From FEN-1297 sp963834015 (lineage in GTDB: Bacteria > Bacteroidota > Ignavibacteria > Ignavibacteriales > Ignavibacteriaceae): a DNA stretch of 64,000 nucleotides. This document shows, in pieces, positions 25,639 through 35,879 of the stretch. Each line of letters begins with the position of its first letter. The first letter of the stretch is position 1. A program made the translations under genes and the position numbers. The stretch is taken from the NCBI GenBank assembly GCA_963834015.1, contig CAWIAG010000004.1, positions 1,674,001-1,738,000 on the forward strand, given 5' to 3'. The notes beneath the pieces were generated by a model. It was given only the letters and a program-made list of their open reading frames with translations, did no database searches and was not told the DNA's origin.

Positions 25639-28278
25639 ATGATTAAGTACGTGTTTTCATTTATTCTAACTCTGTTCATGATCATTACAGTTTATGCAAA
25701 TGATGTTACATATATAAAGTTTAGCAATAATAAAATTGCTATTGGAAATAATTCTATTGAGAGAACTATTGCAATCGGCCGGCAGAAAGCAGCAACTACT
25801 CAAATTATAAATAAAATATCTAATGTTATATATAAGACAATTTCCGATGAGTTTGCTTTGAGCGTTGTATTTTCAGGATTAGGACCCGCATATTCAAAGC
25901 TTCAAAACGGAGAAAACCCGGTACTGCTAACTTCAAACGACTTTTTATACCAGGGGTTTGATACTAAAGAGCTTGAGGATAACGGCAAAGAGTTAATCCT
26001 TAGATATACTTTCACCCATGATATTACAGCATTTATTTTAAATGTTTATTATGACGTCTATCCTGATAATTGTTTTATTGAGAAACGGATAGGAATTTCG
26101 GATTCATCAAACGGGATCCAATTTTTGGATAAAATTTACCTTGAATCAATGTCGTTTGAATTAAGCGATTTTTCTCACGGACAATTCGGGCAGCCTGTTT
26201 TTAATAAAGATATATTCCTCGGCGTTGAATACCCTACTGCTGAAAATAAAATAGAATCAGATAATATTATGTGCGGGTATACAGTTGGGCAGAAAATAAC
26301 GCGGGATACATATAATAGCCATTACTCAATTACCGGAGCGGCTTCATCTTCGGGAAATCTTGAACAAACCTTTATGAAATATATAGACGGGGTAAAAATT
26401 AAAGGTACCCGGCCATATTTATTATACAATACCTGGTATGATATGAGGCGCCCGTTATTGGTAAATGATTCTTTAAGTATTATGAATGAACATAATTTAA
26501 TTGACAGGATACATTCTTTCAAAAAATATCTGACAGGCTATAATATAAACCTTAATGCTTTTGTTATTGATGAGGGTTGGGACAATTTTAACAGCGTGTG
26601 GGGGGTAGATTCAGCCAGGTTTCCAAATGGATTTGCTCCGGTTGCAAACGCATTGGACAGCATGAATATATCTTTAGGATTATGGGCTTCTCCTTTCGGA
26701 GGTTATGAGTATAGGGACAAGCGCTCCGGGTGGGCTGCAAAAAACGGTTATGAAACAACCGGGGATTTCCTTTGCTTTGCAGGAAAGAATTATAAAGCCG
26801 CCCTGGAAAAAGCTATGACAGATTTTACAAGAAATTTTAATATAGGATATTTTAAATGGGATGGGTTTTTACTCTCCTGCAATGAAATTGATCACGGGCA
26901 TCTTCCCGGAATTTATTCGCGTGAAGCCTTCGTGTCTACCTATATCAGCATGATGGATTCAGTAAGGAAAATTAACCCGGATATCTTTTTAAATATTACC
27001 AGCGGTACCTGGCTCTCACCCTGGTGGCTAAAGTACGCCGATTGTATATGGATGCAGGGAGCCGACTATGCTTACGCAGAAAATGTGCCTTCTATAAACG
27101 ACAGGGATAAAGCCATCAATTATAAAGATGCCGTACTTTATGATGACTTTCAAAAGCAGCATCTCTTATTCCCGGTCTCAAGTTTGATGACACACGGTAT
27201 TATTAAAGGCAGGCTGAATCTTCTTGGAGGTGAAAATGAATCTTTGGAATCCTTCAGTAACGAAGTGATGATGTATTTCGGAAGAGGGATTATGATGTGG
27301 GAGTTATATGTTTCACCTGATTTGCTGTCGGATAATGAATGGAATGCTATTGCCTCTGCTATTAAATGGGCAAAAGAAAATAAAGAAATTCTGAAAAATA
27401 CAAAGATGATTTTGGGCGATCCCTCCAAGCGCGAGATATACGGATATATCCACTTAACGAAAGATAAAAGTATTCTTTTATTAAGAAATCCTTCAATAAA
27501 AATCGGTGAAGCTAAAATCAAATTAAATTCTGATCTCGGGGACATCGACCCGAAGACAAAATATTTTGTGAAGATAATTTATCCTTATAATTTGATCCTG
27601 CCCGAACCGGTAAGCATAAATCAAAGTCTTTCAATAGATATGGATGGATATGAAGTTATAGCCGCTGAATTGATACCAGCCGGAAAAATTAATAAAAATT
27701 TACCCGCGGGAGTTAAATACTCAATTGAGGATGGTAACCTGGTTGTATATGGCGCACCCGGCAAAAAGGAAATTATTAAATCAGTTACAAAAAATAAATT
27801 AGCGGATGTTCAGTTTGATAAGAAGAAAGAAAAGATAAAATACAATGAATCAATACCTTTAAAAAATAATAGTACGGAATTTTCTTCGCGGGTCACGATT
27901 AATCTGCCGGATCAATACGATAAAATAAAATTTGCTTTTTTATTAGAATCAGATAAAGCGCTGCCCGACAGTTTAAAACCTGGGTTCAGTATAAGAGTAA
28001 ACGGAGTTAGTAAACAATTAACGGTAGAAGAAGGACAGGGCAAATGGTTTTGGGTTACAACAATTTTAACTCCCGGTGAAGACATTATAGATTACTCGAT
28101 AAATTACAAAGCAAAGCCAAAGTGTAAAATTAATTCATGGATTATGTGTGATAAAGAACTATCAGGTCAAAAAATTAATGGTATTAATATAATAGAAAAC
28201 GATATTTTACCGGCTAAGCCTTATGCGGTGAATGTTGATAAAGAAATCGTTGCTTTAAAAGAGTATAAAATTAATTAA
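25639..28278 (+). CDS. exported clan GH-D glycosidase (alpha-galactosidase-like)
   Basis: An 879-residue protein with an N-terminal signal peptide (FSFILTLFMIITVYA). The N-terminal beta-sandwich (to about 270) leads into a TIM barrel with FVIDEGWDN, LGLWASPFGGY and YFKWDGFLLSCNE. The aspartate of KWD (about 408) matches the nucleophile of GH27/GH36 alpha-galactosidases, and that of GADYAY (about 476) lies where the acid/base would be expected. A C-terminal beta domain follows. It would act in the periplasm, or outside, as a retaining exo-glycosidase. The precise family and sugar are not readable, since the YxKWD surroundings differ from classic GH36. It is followed closely by the symporter genes. 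Confidence 0.75.
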   Translation: MIKYVFSFILTLFMIITVYANDVTYIKFSNNKIAIGNNSIERTIAIGRQKAATTQIINKISNVIYKTISDEFALSVVFSGLGPAYSKLQNGENPVLLTSNDFLYQGFDTKELEDNGKELILRYTFTHDITAFILNVYYDVYPDNCFIEKRIGISDSSNGIQFLDKIYLESMSFELSDFSHGQFGQPVFNKDIFLGVEYPTAENKIESDNIMCGYTVGQKITRDTYNSHYSITGAASSSGNLEQTFMKYIDGVKIKGTRPYLLYNTWYDMRRPLLVNDSLSIMNEHNLIDRIHSFKKYLTGYNINLNAFVIDEGWDNFNSVWGVDSARFPNGFAPVANALDSMNISLGLWASPFGGYEYRDKRSGWAAKNGYETTGDFLCFAGKNYKAALEKAMTDFTRNFNIGYFKWDGFLLSCNEIDHGHLPGIYSREAFVSTYISMMDSVRKINPDIFLNITSGTWLSPWWLKYADCIWMQGADYAYAENVPSINDRDKAINYKDAVLYDDFQKQHLLFPVSSLMTHGIIKGRLNLLGGENESLESFSNEVMMYFGRGIMMWELYVSPDLLSDNEWNAIASAIKWAKENKEILKNTKMILGDPSKREIYGYIHLTKDKSILLLRNPSIKIGEAKIKLNSDLGDIDPKTKYFVKIIYPYNLILPEPVSINQSLSIDMDGYEVIAAELIPAGKINKNLPAGVKYSIEDGNLVVYGAPGKKEIIKSVTKNKLADVQFDKKKEKIKYNESIPLKNNSTEFSSRVTINLPDQYDKIKFAFLLESDKALPDSLKPGFSIRVNGVSKQLTVEEGQGKWFWVTTILTPGEDIIDYSINYKAKPKCKINSWIMCDKELSGQKINGINIIENDILPAKPYAVNVDKEIVALKEYKIN

Positions 28279-28289
28279 AAGGAATTAAA

Positions 28290-28412
28290 ATGTATTTCGA
28301 TTGGATAACCTGGGGAATATGGTCAATTGGATTTGTAATTCTTGTAATTTGGATATTGGTCCCTATAAAAGAATTCAGGAAACTTTTAGCTTCAAGAAGA
28401 AAGAATAATTAA
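28290..28412 (+). CDS. 40-residue membrane protein, symporter small accessory protein
   Basis: The frame starts at ATG 28290 behind AAAGGAATT and encodes MYFDWITWGIWSIGF and a hydrophobic helix VILVIWILVPI, ending in a basic tail KEFRKLLASRRKNN. It has a single membrane helix with a positive C-terminus that should face the cytoplasm. It lies 11 bases after the glycosidase gene and 22 bases before the SSS symporter gene. Tiny proteins directly before SSS symporters are recurrent, and NCBI names some of them symporter small accessory protein (from memory). It is probably a subunit or stabiliser of the transporter. Confidence 0.7.
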   Translation: MYFDWITWGIWSIGFVILVIWILVPIKEFRKLLASRRKNN

Positions 28413-28434
28413 TTTTATAAAACGGAGAAAATAA

Positions 28435-30081
28435 TTGAATGCTGCTGATTATATAATTGTATTTACGTTTCTGGGAGGAATGTTTTTTGTCGGTTCGATA
28501 TTCTATAAGTGGATCGGCAACTCGGATGATTTTTACCTGGCCGGAAGGCATTTAACACCATTCATCCTTGCGGCAGTAATCGCTGCTACAAATATCAATC
28601 TTTACAGCTTTGTAGGGCAGTCAGGCATTGCTTACAAATTCGGTATTCCCATAATATGGCAAACTTGGACCGGGAATATGGCACTCGTTTTTTCCGGGTT
28701 GTTTGTGATACCGATTTTCAGAAGATTAAGAATAAGGACGATACCGGAATTTTTGGAAATAAGATACAGCAAGGGCGTAAGAACGTTAGTAGCTCTTATT
28801 TGGGTTTTTGTATTAGCTTTTTGGATCGGTGTAATTCTTTACACGGCTATAACCGCGGCTCAAATTGTTACGGGCGTACATTCATTTGCAATTTTGGCAT
28901 TAGTCCTGTCATCAGTAGTAATTATTTATACTATGCTTGGCGGGATGTGGTCGGTTGCCTTAACGGATGTTATCCAGTTTATTTTTATGCTCAGCGGAGC
29001 TCTAATACTTCTGCCTCTTGCTATGAGTTATGTAGGCTGGTGGCCGGGACTTACCGCAAAGCTGCCTAAGGGTTCATTAAATTTAATTCAACAGACGGGA
29101 AGATATAACTGGCAATTTGTTTTGGCCATACTTTTCCTTGGAATTCAATGGGCATGCACAGATCAGGGTTTACTTCAGAGAGCATTCGGCGCTAAGGATA
29201 CTAAAACAGTTGCCAAATCTCTTGTTCTTGCCGGAATTATTACAACTCCCTTTGCACTGCTGTGGAACTTACCCGGGTTAGCCGCAAGAATTATATTTCC
29301 GCATTTAGCTAATCCTGATACTGCAGTTCCAATGCTGCTTGTTAATCTTGTCCCGAATATTGTTTTGGGTGTAATAGTGGTGGGTTTATTTTCATCCCAG
29401 CTTTCAGCTACGGCGGGTAATCTTAACGGTATTGCCACTGTTGTTGCAAGCGATATATATGAAAATATATTAAATAAAAAGGCGAGCCAGAAGAAAGTAA
29501 TTGTAGTTGCACGGCTCATTACAGTTCTTGCAGGCCTGGCCATGATAGCATTTGCGTATTGTGTGCCGTTATTGGGAGGCGCTGTTAATGCTTATTTAAC
29601 TGTTATTGCTATAATGAACATGCCTCTTTTTGTTATCACGATTGTTTATGGATTATTATGGAAAAGAGCAAATTGGCAGGGTGCAATTGCAGGTTATTTT
29701 TGCGGTTTGATCGCAGGTATAATTGCACAGTTCTTTTATCATGTTGATTTTAATATAACAACATACATATCGGGCGGCGTAGCATTAATCGCTACTCCTT
29801 TAGTTAGTTTGATTACCGCACAAACCAATGCGGAAAATATTGAGAAAATTTGGAAAGCAAGAAGTATTAGTGATGAGGAAATTAAAGCTAACGACATTTA
29901 TAATATAATCCCCAAAACATTAAACGGCAGGTTAAGTTTGTCAATATTTATACTGGGATTTTTAATCTTCTTAACCGGGGTGATTCTTGGCAGCAGAGGA
30001 TTGGAGATTGCTTCTGTATTAAGTGTTTCCGGTATGTTAATATATTTTATCGGAGGCTTGTTACGAACATATACGGATTAG
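28435..30081 (+). CDS. sodium:solute symporter (SSS family)
   Basis: A 548-residue inner-membrane transporter with about 13-14 hydrophobic helices. It starts at TTG behind CGGAGAAA, in frame with MNAADYIIVFTFLGGMFF. Family marks are DDFYLAGRHLTPF near the start, AAVIAATNINLYSFVGQSG, RIRTIPEFLEIRYSKGVR after the second helix pair, YTMLGGMWSVALTDVIQF, and SSQLSATAGNLNG with the conserved sodium-site region. SSS members of this branch (SGLT-like) carry sugars, inositol and similar solutes with sodium. It would import the monosaccharide released by the two neighbouring exported glycosidases. Confidence 0.9.
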   Translation: MNAADYIIVFTFLGGMFFVGSIFYKWIGNSDDFYLAGRHLTPFILAAVIAATNINLYSFVGQSGIAYKFGIPIIWQTWTGNMALVFSGLFVIPIFRRLRIRTIPEFLEIRYSKGVRTLVALIWVFVLAFWIGVILYTAITAAQIVTGVHSFAILALVLSSVVIIYTMLGGMWSVALTDVIQFIFMLSGALILLPLAMSYVGWWPGLTAKLPKGSLNLIQQTGRYNWQFVLAILFLGIQWACTDQGLLQRAFGAKDTKTVAKSLVLAGIITTPFALLWNLPGLAARIIFPHLANPDTAVPMLLVNLVPNIVLGVIVVGLFSSQLSATAGNLNGIATVVASDIYENILNKKASQKKVIVVARLITVLAGLAMIAFAYCVPLLGGAVNAYLTVIAIMNMPLFVITIVYGLLWKRANWQGAIAGYFCGLIAGIIAQFFYHVDFNITTYISGGVALIATPLVSLITAQTNAENIEKIWKARSISDEEIKANDIYNIIPKTLNGRLSLSIFILGFLIFLTGVILGSRGLEIASVLSVSGMLIYFIGGLLRTYTD

Positions 30082-30151
30082 GAATAAAAATAAAATCAGA
30101 TATTATGAAAAATTTAATAAATGACGGACAGAACATAACTCAATCGAAATC

Positions 30152-32224
30152 ATGGTTTCTTTTAATCTAAAAATAACGATATATATATTGCTGTCTATAC
30201 TAGCAGGAACAGTACCTAGTAATATTTTTGCGAAGAATAATAAAATAATTAAGGCGGATGGCAAAGAAATAAGTATTGAATTTGACGGATTATTAAGAAG
30301 CAGAGTTATTTCAAGAATTAATGGTCATGTAAAAATATTAGGAAAATTTACCCGGTCGGAATATTTGTCTGCAAACGGTCATGATATTAAAGAATTTAAA
30401 CTAAGGGGGTTCAAATGTTCGGACTTAGAAGATTCAATCGGGCAGGGAAAGCAATATGAAATTACTTCTTACTCTCCCAAAATTTTAAAACTGCTTATAA
30501 TAAAAAGCTATAATATTTTCCCGTCAATGTTATTCGTGCAGGTAAGATATACCAACACAAGTAAATCAAGTATTAATATAGACGGGTGGACTAACAATGA
30601 TTATAAATTCACATCGGTATTAAGCAGGGATAATAAACCATTGTTCTGGGCTTATCTGCCGGGTTCGTACGGCTGGGCGAATGACTGGATTCAGCCTTTA
30701 TACAAAGGGTTTACCAGGAAGAATTATTTAGGAATGAATTGGGTTGATTATGGCGGAGGAACACCTGTTCTGGATGTATGGCGGTGTGATGCCGGTATTG
30801 CAATTGGCCATGTGGAGCGGGTTCCGAAAATTGTAAGTTTTCCCGTATCTGTAGAGACAAATAATTTTATGTGTATGTCTCTAAATTACAGTAATCCCTT
30901 TGTTCTGAAATCCGGTGAAAGTTTCGAAACATTTAAAACATTTGTTTCAGTTCATGAAGGAGATTGTTTCCGTTCTTTAAATGAATACCGTAAATTTATG
31001 GTTAAACAGGGCACGGAGTTCCGGGACCCGCCGGAAGGAGCCTATGAGCCAATTTGGTGCGGCTGGGGTTATGAAAAAGATTTTACCTTACAAGAATTTT
31101 GCGGAACATTCCCTGAAATTAAAAAAGTCGGCCTTAAATGGATTGTACTTGATTACGGATGGGCCTCCGATGTAGGGGATTACATACTTGATAAGAAAAA
31201 ATTTCCACATGGAGATACCAGCATAAGAGCACTTGTTGACAGTATACATTCGACCGGTGCAAAAGCTAAACTTTGGTGGAACCCTTTAGCCGTATCGCCG
31301 GCTACCGAAATGTTCCGGAAACACCCGGAATATCTTTTGCAGAACAAGGATGGATCGCCCGTCTATATTCAATTCTGGAATTCATTTTTCTTATGCCCTG
31401 CTTATTCCGAAGTGCAGAAGAATGCAAAAGATTTTGTAACAAAGGCACTAAAAGTCTGGGGCTTCGACGGTTTAAAAATAGACGGCAATAATCTTAATAC
31501 CGTTCCGGCATGCTACAATCCGGAGCATCATCATAATACGGCGGAACAATCTCTTGAATCACTCCCGGATTTTTATAATATAATTTATAGGACGGCTCTT
31601 AGTATAAACCCTGAAGCCGTTGTAGAAATCTGCCCGTGCGGTACTAATTATTCATTTTATATCTTACCTTATATGAACCAGTCAGTTGCCTCGGACCCTC
31701 AAAATTCCCGGCAGATCAGGTCAAAGGGAAAAGTACTCAGGGCACTGACCGGATCTAAAACAGTATTTTACGGGGATCATGCTGAATTAAGCGACGGCGG
31801 TGAGGATTTCGCTTCTACGGTTGGGATTGGAGCCGTACCCGGCACCAAGTTTACCTGGCCGGAAGGCAGGTATAAAAATTCAAACGGAGATATTGACCTT
31901 ACAACCGCAAAGGAACAAAAATGGATTAAGTGGATCAACATTTACAATGAGAATATGTTATCAAAAGGATTATACCGTGGTGAGCTTTATGATATCGGCT
32001 TTGACCGGCCGGAGACGCATGTAATACAAAAAACGGATACTATGTATTTTTCATTTTATGATTCCAGCTATTCCGGACCGGTAGAACTAAGGGGGTTAAA
32101 AAATATATCTTACAACATTATAGACTATGTAAATAATAAATATATTGAAAAAGTTTCTGGCCCTGCGGTAAAATTAAATGTATCATTCAAAAATTATATG
32201 CTGATAAAAGCAGCGCCTATTTGA
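30152..32224 (+). CDS. second exported clan GH-D glycosidase
   Basis: A 690-residue protein with a signal peptide (KITIYILLSILAGTVP). A beta-sandwich of about 290 residues precedes the catalytic barrel: WIVLDYGWASDVGDY, AKLWWNPLAVSP, and WGFDGLKIDGNN, with the likely nucleophile D444. SVASDPQNSRQIRSKGKV follows with the likely acid/base D515. Then KTVFYGDHAELSDGGEDFAS and a C-terminal beta domain close the chain. The layout is that of GH36/GH27-like enzymes. It shares the clan with the gene at 25639 but little sequence, so the two may cleave different linkages of one glycan. Start: ATG at 30152, just after the symporter. Confidence 0.75.
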   Translation: MVSFNLKITIYILLSILAGTVPSNIFAKNNKIIKADGKEISIEFDGLLRSRVISRINGHVKILGKFTRSEYLSANGHDIKEFKLRGFKCSDLEDSIGQGKQYEITSYSPKILKLLIIKSYNIFPSMLFVQVRYTNTSKSSINIDGWTNNDYKFTSVLSRDNKPLFWAYLPGSYGWANDWIQPLYKGFTRKNYLGMNWVDYGGGTPVLDVWRCDAGIAIGHVERVPKIVSFPVSVETNNFMCMSLNYSNPFVLKSGESFETFKTFVSVHEGDCFRSLNEYRKFMVKQGTEFRDPPEGAYEPIWCGWGYEKDFTLQEFCGTFPEIKKVGLKWIVLDYGWASDVGDYILDKKKFPHGDTSIRALVDSIHSTGAKAKLWWNPLAVSPATEMFRKHPEYLLQNKDGSPVYIQFWNSFFLCPAYSEVQKNAKDFVTKALKVWGFDGLKIDGNNLNTVPACYNPEHHHNTAEQSLESLPDFYNIIYRTALSINPEAVVEICPCGTNYSFYILPYMNQSVASDPQNSRQIRSKGKVLRALTGSKTVFYGDHAELSDGGEDFASTVGIGAVPGTKFTWPEGRYKNSNGDIDLTTAKEQKWIKWINIYNENMLSKGLYRGELYDIGFDRPETHVIQKTDTMYFSFYDSSYSGPVELRGLKNISYNIIDYVNNKYIEKVSGPAVKLNVSFKNYMLIKAAPI

Positions 32225-32317
32225 TTGGTATTGATCCCGGATGCTGTTTTATAACACCGGCAAAAATTATTAAAAATATAACAGGTAAATATTTTGTTTA
32301 ATAAAAAAGGAAATAAC

Positions 32318-33703
32318 ATGAAAACACCTAAAATTGGATTTATTGTTTTTGGAGTTCATAAAGACGGTCTGCTTGATCCTATGGGAACTCCGTTTATAAA
32401 TAGTGAAATAATAAACAAAGCTAAAGAAGCTTTAAGAAAGCAAGGCCTGGAACTGGTTGAACATGATCTGATTATAGCTTCTAAAAAAGAAGCAAAAGAA
32501 TGTTTTTCCAAGTATAAAAAAATGGATGATGTTGATGCAGTTATATTATTTTCCGGCACTTGGGTTTGGGCTGCGAATTTAGCTGCTTCAATCCGTGATT
32601 TTGCATCAACCGGAAAGGGAATAGTGCTTTGGACTAATCCCGGATCACAAGGCTGGCGGCCGGTAGGTGGCTTAGTTACTCACGGTGCGCTCAAAGAAAT
32701 CGGTATAAATCATCGTTTTGTTTACGGTAGTTATGATGATCCTGCTGAGATTAGTAAGATAGTTTCTTTCTGCAGGGCCAGTCATGAAAAAAATCTTTTA
32801 AATTTAAGCACTATCGGAGTATTCGGCGGACGCGGAATGGGCCAGACATGCGGCGTTGCAGATCCTTCGCAGTGGCTGAAAGTATTCGGAGTGGATATAG
32901 ATTCCAGGGATACATCAGAATTAATAGCTGTGGCAAATGCTGTTACTGACGATGAAATAAATGAAGCCAGAAAAAAAATTCAACCGTTATTTGCAGTTCC
33001 AATACCCGGGAATAAGTTAGCTGAACGCTCAATCAGATTATATCTTGCCATTAAAAAAATACTCAAAAAAGAAGATTGGGAATTTTATACTATTCAATCG
33101 TTCCCCGGGCTTGGTGATGAATATACGGCAACATGTTTTGCTCAGAGTATGATTTTAAATGACGGGATCGGTACATCAACATTGAGTGATTTTAACACAG
33201 CTATGACTGTAAAGCTTATAACCGATTTAAGTTCCGAGCCTGTTTATTACGGCGACCTGCAGCATTTTGACAAATCCAATAACGAAATAAAAATAATAGG
33301 CGACGGCGCATGCCCGCCTTCATTGGCCGGAAAATTAGGCCCGGCAATTTTTGCGGAACATGGAATACCGACTGAAGGCGCTGCCGGTGGATTATCTATT
33401 AACCTTGTTTGCAAACCGGGAGTAGGGGTGCTTGCAAGATTAGGCCGTAATAACGGCGAATTCGAAATGGCCGTTGTAAGATGTACAATTTCAGAACCAA
33501 AGAAAGAAGATTTATTAAAACGCAGGGAAGAATGCGGTATCCCGTTCTGGCCGCACGCATTTGTAACAGCCCACTGCAATATGGATGAACTTATTGAAGC
33601 TTGGAATAATGAATATGCCGTGCTTGGTTATGGAAGCCATCTTTATGATGAATTAATAGCTTTCTGCCAGTTAACCGGAATAAAAGTAATAGAATTGTCT
33701 TAA
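32318..33703 (+). CDS. L-fucose/L-arabinose isomerase-family ketol isomerase
   Basis: About 461 residues from the ATG at 32318, chosen because AAGGAAATAAC precedes it; an in-frame TTG at 32294 is the alternative. The protein fits the FucI/AraA fold: an N-terminal Rossmann part with AVILFSGTWVWAANLA and IGVFGGRGMGQTCGVADPSQW, then the catalytic region with GLGDEYTATCFAQSM and STLSDFNTAMT supplying the metal-binding Glu and Asp. The C-terminal GYGSHLYDELIAFCQLTGI supplies the His, as in FucI. It would interconvert an aldose and a ketose in the cytoplasm using a divalent metal. It stands between the glycosidases and the mutarotase/aldolase/kinase genes. The substrate is unknown; the branch is distant from classic FucI. 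Confidence 0.72.
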   Translation: MKTPKIGFIVFGVHKDGLLDPMGTPFINSEIINKAKEALRKQGLELVEHDLIIASKKEAKECFSKYKKMDDVDAVILFSGTWVWAANLAASIRDFASTGKGIVLWTNPGSQGWRPVGGLVTHGALKEIGINHRFVYGSYDDPAEISKIVSFCRASHEKNLLNLSTIGVFGGRGMGQTCGVADPSQWLKVFGVDIDSRDTSELIAVANAVTDDEINEARKKIQPLFAVPIPGNKLAERSIRLYLAIKKILKKEDWEFYTIQSFPGLGDEYTATCFAQSMILNDGIGTSTLSDFNTAMTVKLITDLSSEPVYYGDLQHFDKSNNEIKIIGDGACPPSLAGKLGPAIFAEHGIPTEGAAGGLSINLVCKPGVGVLARLGRNNGEFEMAVVRCTISEPKKEDLLKRREECGIPFWPHAFVTAHCNMDELIEAWNNEYAVLGYGSHLYDELIAFCQLTGIKVIELS

Positions 33704-33826
33704 GGGATTTAAAAATATTTTTATTAAAAATAGTTTTTGATCATTGGAATAAATTAGGATTAAATAACAATTAAATATAATAATGTAAAACGAATAATTA
33801 CATATTCTGAATTAGCGGAGATTTTT

Positions 33827-34684
33827 ATGAAAGAAAAATATGAGTATGGTCCATGGCTTGTTGAATTTTCACCTGAAGACGGGGCACGCTTAGACCGTAT
33901 TAGCTTTAATAATTACGACTTACTTACGGTTGAACCGGAATCTTTTCATAAACCGGATTCTGATTATGGAAAATATGAAACCCGCCCTGTTTACGGCTAT
34001 GATGATTGTTTTCCATCGGTTGAGAAATCTTATTTTCCCGGAAGAGAATGGGAAATACCCGATCACGGCGAACTTTGCTGGTTAAATTGGAAGTTCACAA
34101 GGAGTTTGGATAAACTTAGTTTTTCCACAAGAAGTAAGGTTTTACCGGTAGAATTTAAACGTGAAATGATTTTTACCGAATCCGGAATTACCTGGAAATT
34201 TGAAGTGTTAAATGAGAGTTCGGAAAAAATACCTTTTCAGCATGTAATGCACCCGCTGATGAAATTAACTGAAATCTCAAGTATCCAATTCCCGGGCTTT
34301 CAGTCTGTATATAACAAAACAACCGATGAAAGTATCAATTTAAAAAACCCCGGTGAGCTTCAGGAATATTTACTTAAGCAGCCCGCAGGCACTGCAAATA
34401 TGTTATTTCTAAGAAATACTAAAAAAGGTAAAATGAGCTGGGTTTACAAAAACGGTTTACTGCTTAAAATTGAATTTCCCAAAAAATACTTTCCTTCAAT
34501 CGGGATCTGGTGGAATAATAACGGGTACCCTAACGAAGACGGAATTAAAAGGGACGAATGTGCATTTGAACCTATCCCGGGCAACACCAGTAAGTTATCT
34601 GAAACTTTCAGCGAAGGAAAGTGTCTTACGGTTTCACCTGAACAAAGTTTTAACTGGAAGATTACCTGGAAATTAATTAAATAA
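33827..34684 (+). CDS. aldose 1-epimerase-like (galactose mutarotase fold) protein
   Basis: A 285-residue cytoplasmic protein rich in beta strands. It has GARLDRISFNNYDLLTVEP near the start, DDCFPSVEKSYFPG, and IPDHGELCWLNWKF with the histidine typical of the fold. Next comes FQHVMHPLMKLTE, with a second histidine. LLLKIEFPKKYFPSIGIWWNNNGYP and CAFEPIPG carry the acidic residue near the end. Such proteins open and re-close sugar rings or equilibrate anomers. It is co-directional with the isomerase and would supply it with the right anomer. It could also be a non-catalytic relative. Confidence 0.72.
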   Translation: MKEKYEYGPWLVEFSPEDGARLDRISFNNYDLLTVEPESFHKPDSDYGKYETRPVYGYDDCFPSVEKSYFPGREWEIPDHGELCWLNWKFTRSLDKLSFSTRSKVLPVEFKREMIFTESGITWKFEVLNESSEKIPFQHVMHPLMKLTEISSIQFPGFQSVYNKTTDESINLKNPGELQEYLLKQPAGTANMLFLRNTKKGKMSWVYKNGLLLKIEFPKKYFPSIGIWWNNNGYPNEDGIKRDECAFEPIPGNTSKLSETFSEGKCLTVSPEQSFNWKITWKLIK

Positions 34685-34801
34685 ATAAAAAATTAAAAAT
34701 GGAATAATTATTCTGTATACATATAATAAAATTCAAGAATAGTTATTCCGTTTAATTAATAGCAAATAAAAAAATATTAAAACATTTCAGGGAAAGAAAT
34801 T

Positions 34802-35806
34802 ATGTCATTAGTCTTGGACCGCAGCCATGTATTGGAAGTATTTTCCGAAGCAAGGGAAAGAAAGTGGGTAATACCATCATTTAATGCTGAAAATCTTACA
34901 ACAATGGAAGCAATATTGGCAGCAGTATATGAAAATGGAAAAATGAAGGGCATAAAAAATTTACCTATTATTATTGGAATTACGAATAATTATGCCTCCC
35001 GCCCGCAATCAGTATATTATACTCACACTAAGCGATGGAACATTGGACTTAAGTTATTTTTAAAAGATCTTGAGGTGCTCGCTTCTTCCGATTCACCTTA
35101 TAAGGATCTTCAAATTATGGTTCATCTTGACCATATACAGTGGCATGAAGACAGCAAGTTGTTAAAATGGGATATGGGGCAATTTTCATCAATCATGTTC
35201 GATGCATCAGATTTGCCTTTTGATAAGAATATCGAAAGTACCGCCGCCTTTGTAGAGAAGAATAAAGATAAAATATTAATAGAGGGGGCCTGTGATGAGA
35301 TATCCGAGGCATCCGGAGTTATCAAAGATGATTTAATTACACCTGACCTGGCAAAAAAATATTTCCGGGAAACCGGCGTTGATATTATTGTTGCGAATTT
35401 AGGGACTGAACATAGATCCGCTTCTTCCACTTTAGAATACAACGGGCATTTAGCCAGGTCAATAAGCAAAAAAATAGGCCCGCATTTATGCATACATGGC
35501 GCATCTTCGCTTGTTAAAGAGCAGCTATCTCATTTCTTTGACGATGGAATTTGTAAAGTGAACATATGGACCACGCTTGAAAGGGATAGTTCCCCGGTCT
35601 TATTTCAGAAAATGATTGAAAATGCCTCGAAGATTGTAGGTCCGGCGAAAGCTGAAGAAATGCTTGCTCAGGGCTTATTAGGTAAAAGGGCAGACTCTAA
35701 AAGCCCGCCTTCAATAAAATTTTATACTACCGCATTCAGACAGGATACTATTTTTAATAAGATGAAGGAAATTGTGCAGGGTTATCTTAGTTTATTGTAT
35801 TCATAA
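34802..35806 (+). CDS. class II aldolase (fructose-bisphosphate/tagatose-bisphosphate aldolase family)
   Basis: A 334-residue zinc-dependent aldolase. Family marks: KWVIPSFNAENLTTMEAILAA near the start, QIMVHLDHIQWHED with the metal and catalytic Asp-His, and DIIVANLGTEHR. HLCIHGASSLVKEQ forms the phosphate loop and KVNIWTTLER the end of the barrel. It would cleave a ketose phosphate into DHAP and an aldehyde. The sequence around the second metal site differs from FbaA/GatY, so the stereochemistry and chain length of its substrate are open. It lies between the mutarotase-like gene and the FGGY kinase gene. Confidence 0.8.
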   Translation: MSLVLDRSHVLEVFSEARERKWVIPSFNAENLTTMEAILAAVYENGKMKGIKNLPIIIGITNNYASRPQSVYYTHTKRWNIGLKLFLKDLEVLASSDSPYKDLQIMVHLDHIQWHEDSKLLKWDMGQFSSIMFDASDLPFDKNIESTAAFVEKNKDKILIEGACDEISEASGVIKDDLITPDLAKKYFRETGVDIIVANLGTEHRSASSTLEYNGHLARSISKKIGPHLCIHGASSLVKEQLSHFFDDGICKVNIWTTLERDSSPVLFQKMIENASKIVGPAKAEEMLAQGLLGKRADSKSPPSIKFYTTAFRQDTIFNKMKEIVQGYLSLLYS

Positions 35807-35879
35807 GTTCAAAAGGTTGAATTATTAATTTATCAAAATGCATATTATTCGAATAGAATTTTAAGTTAAGGTACATAAA

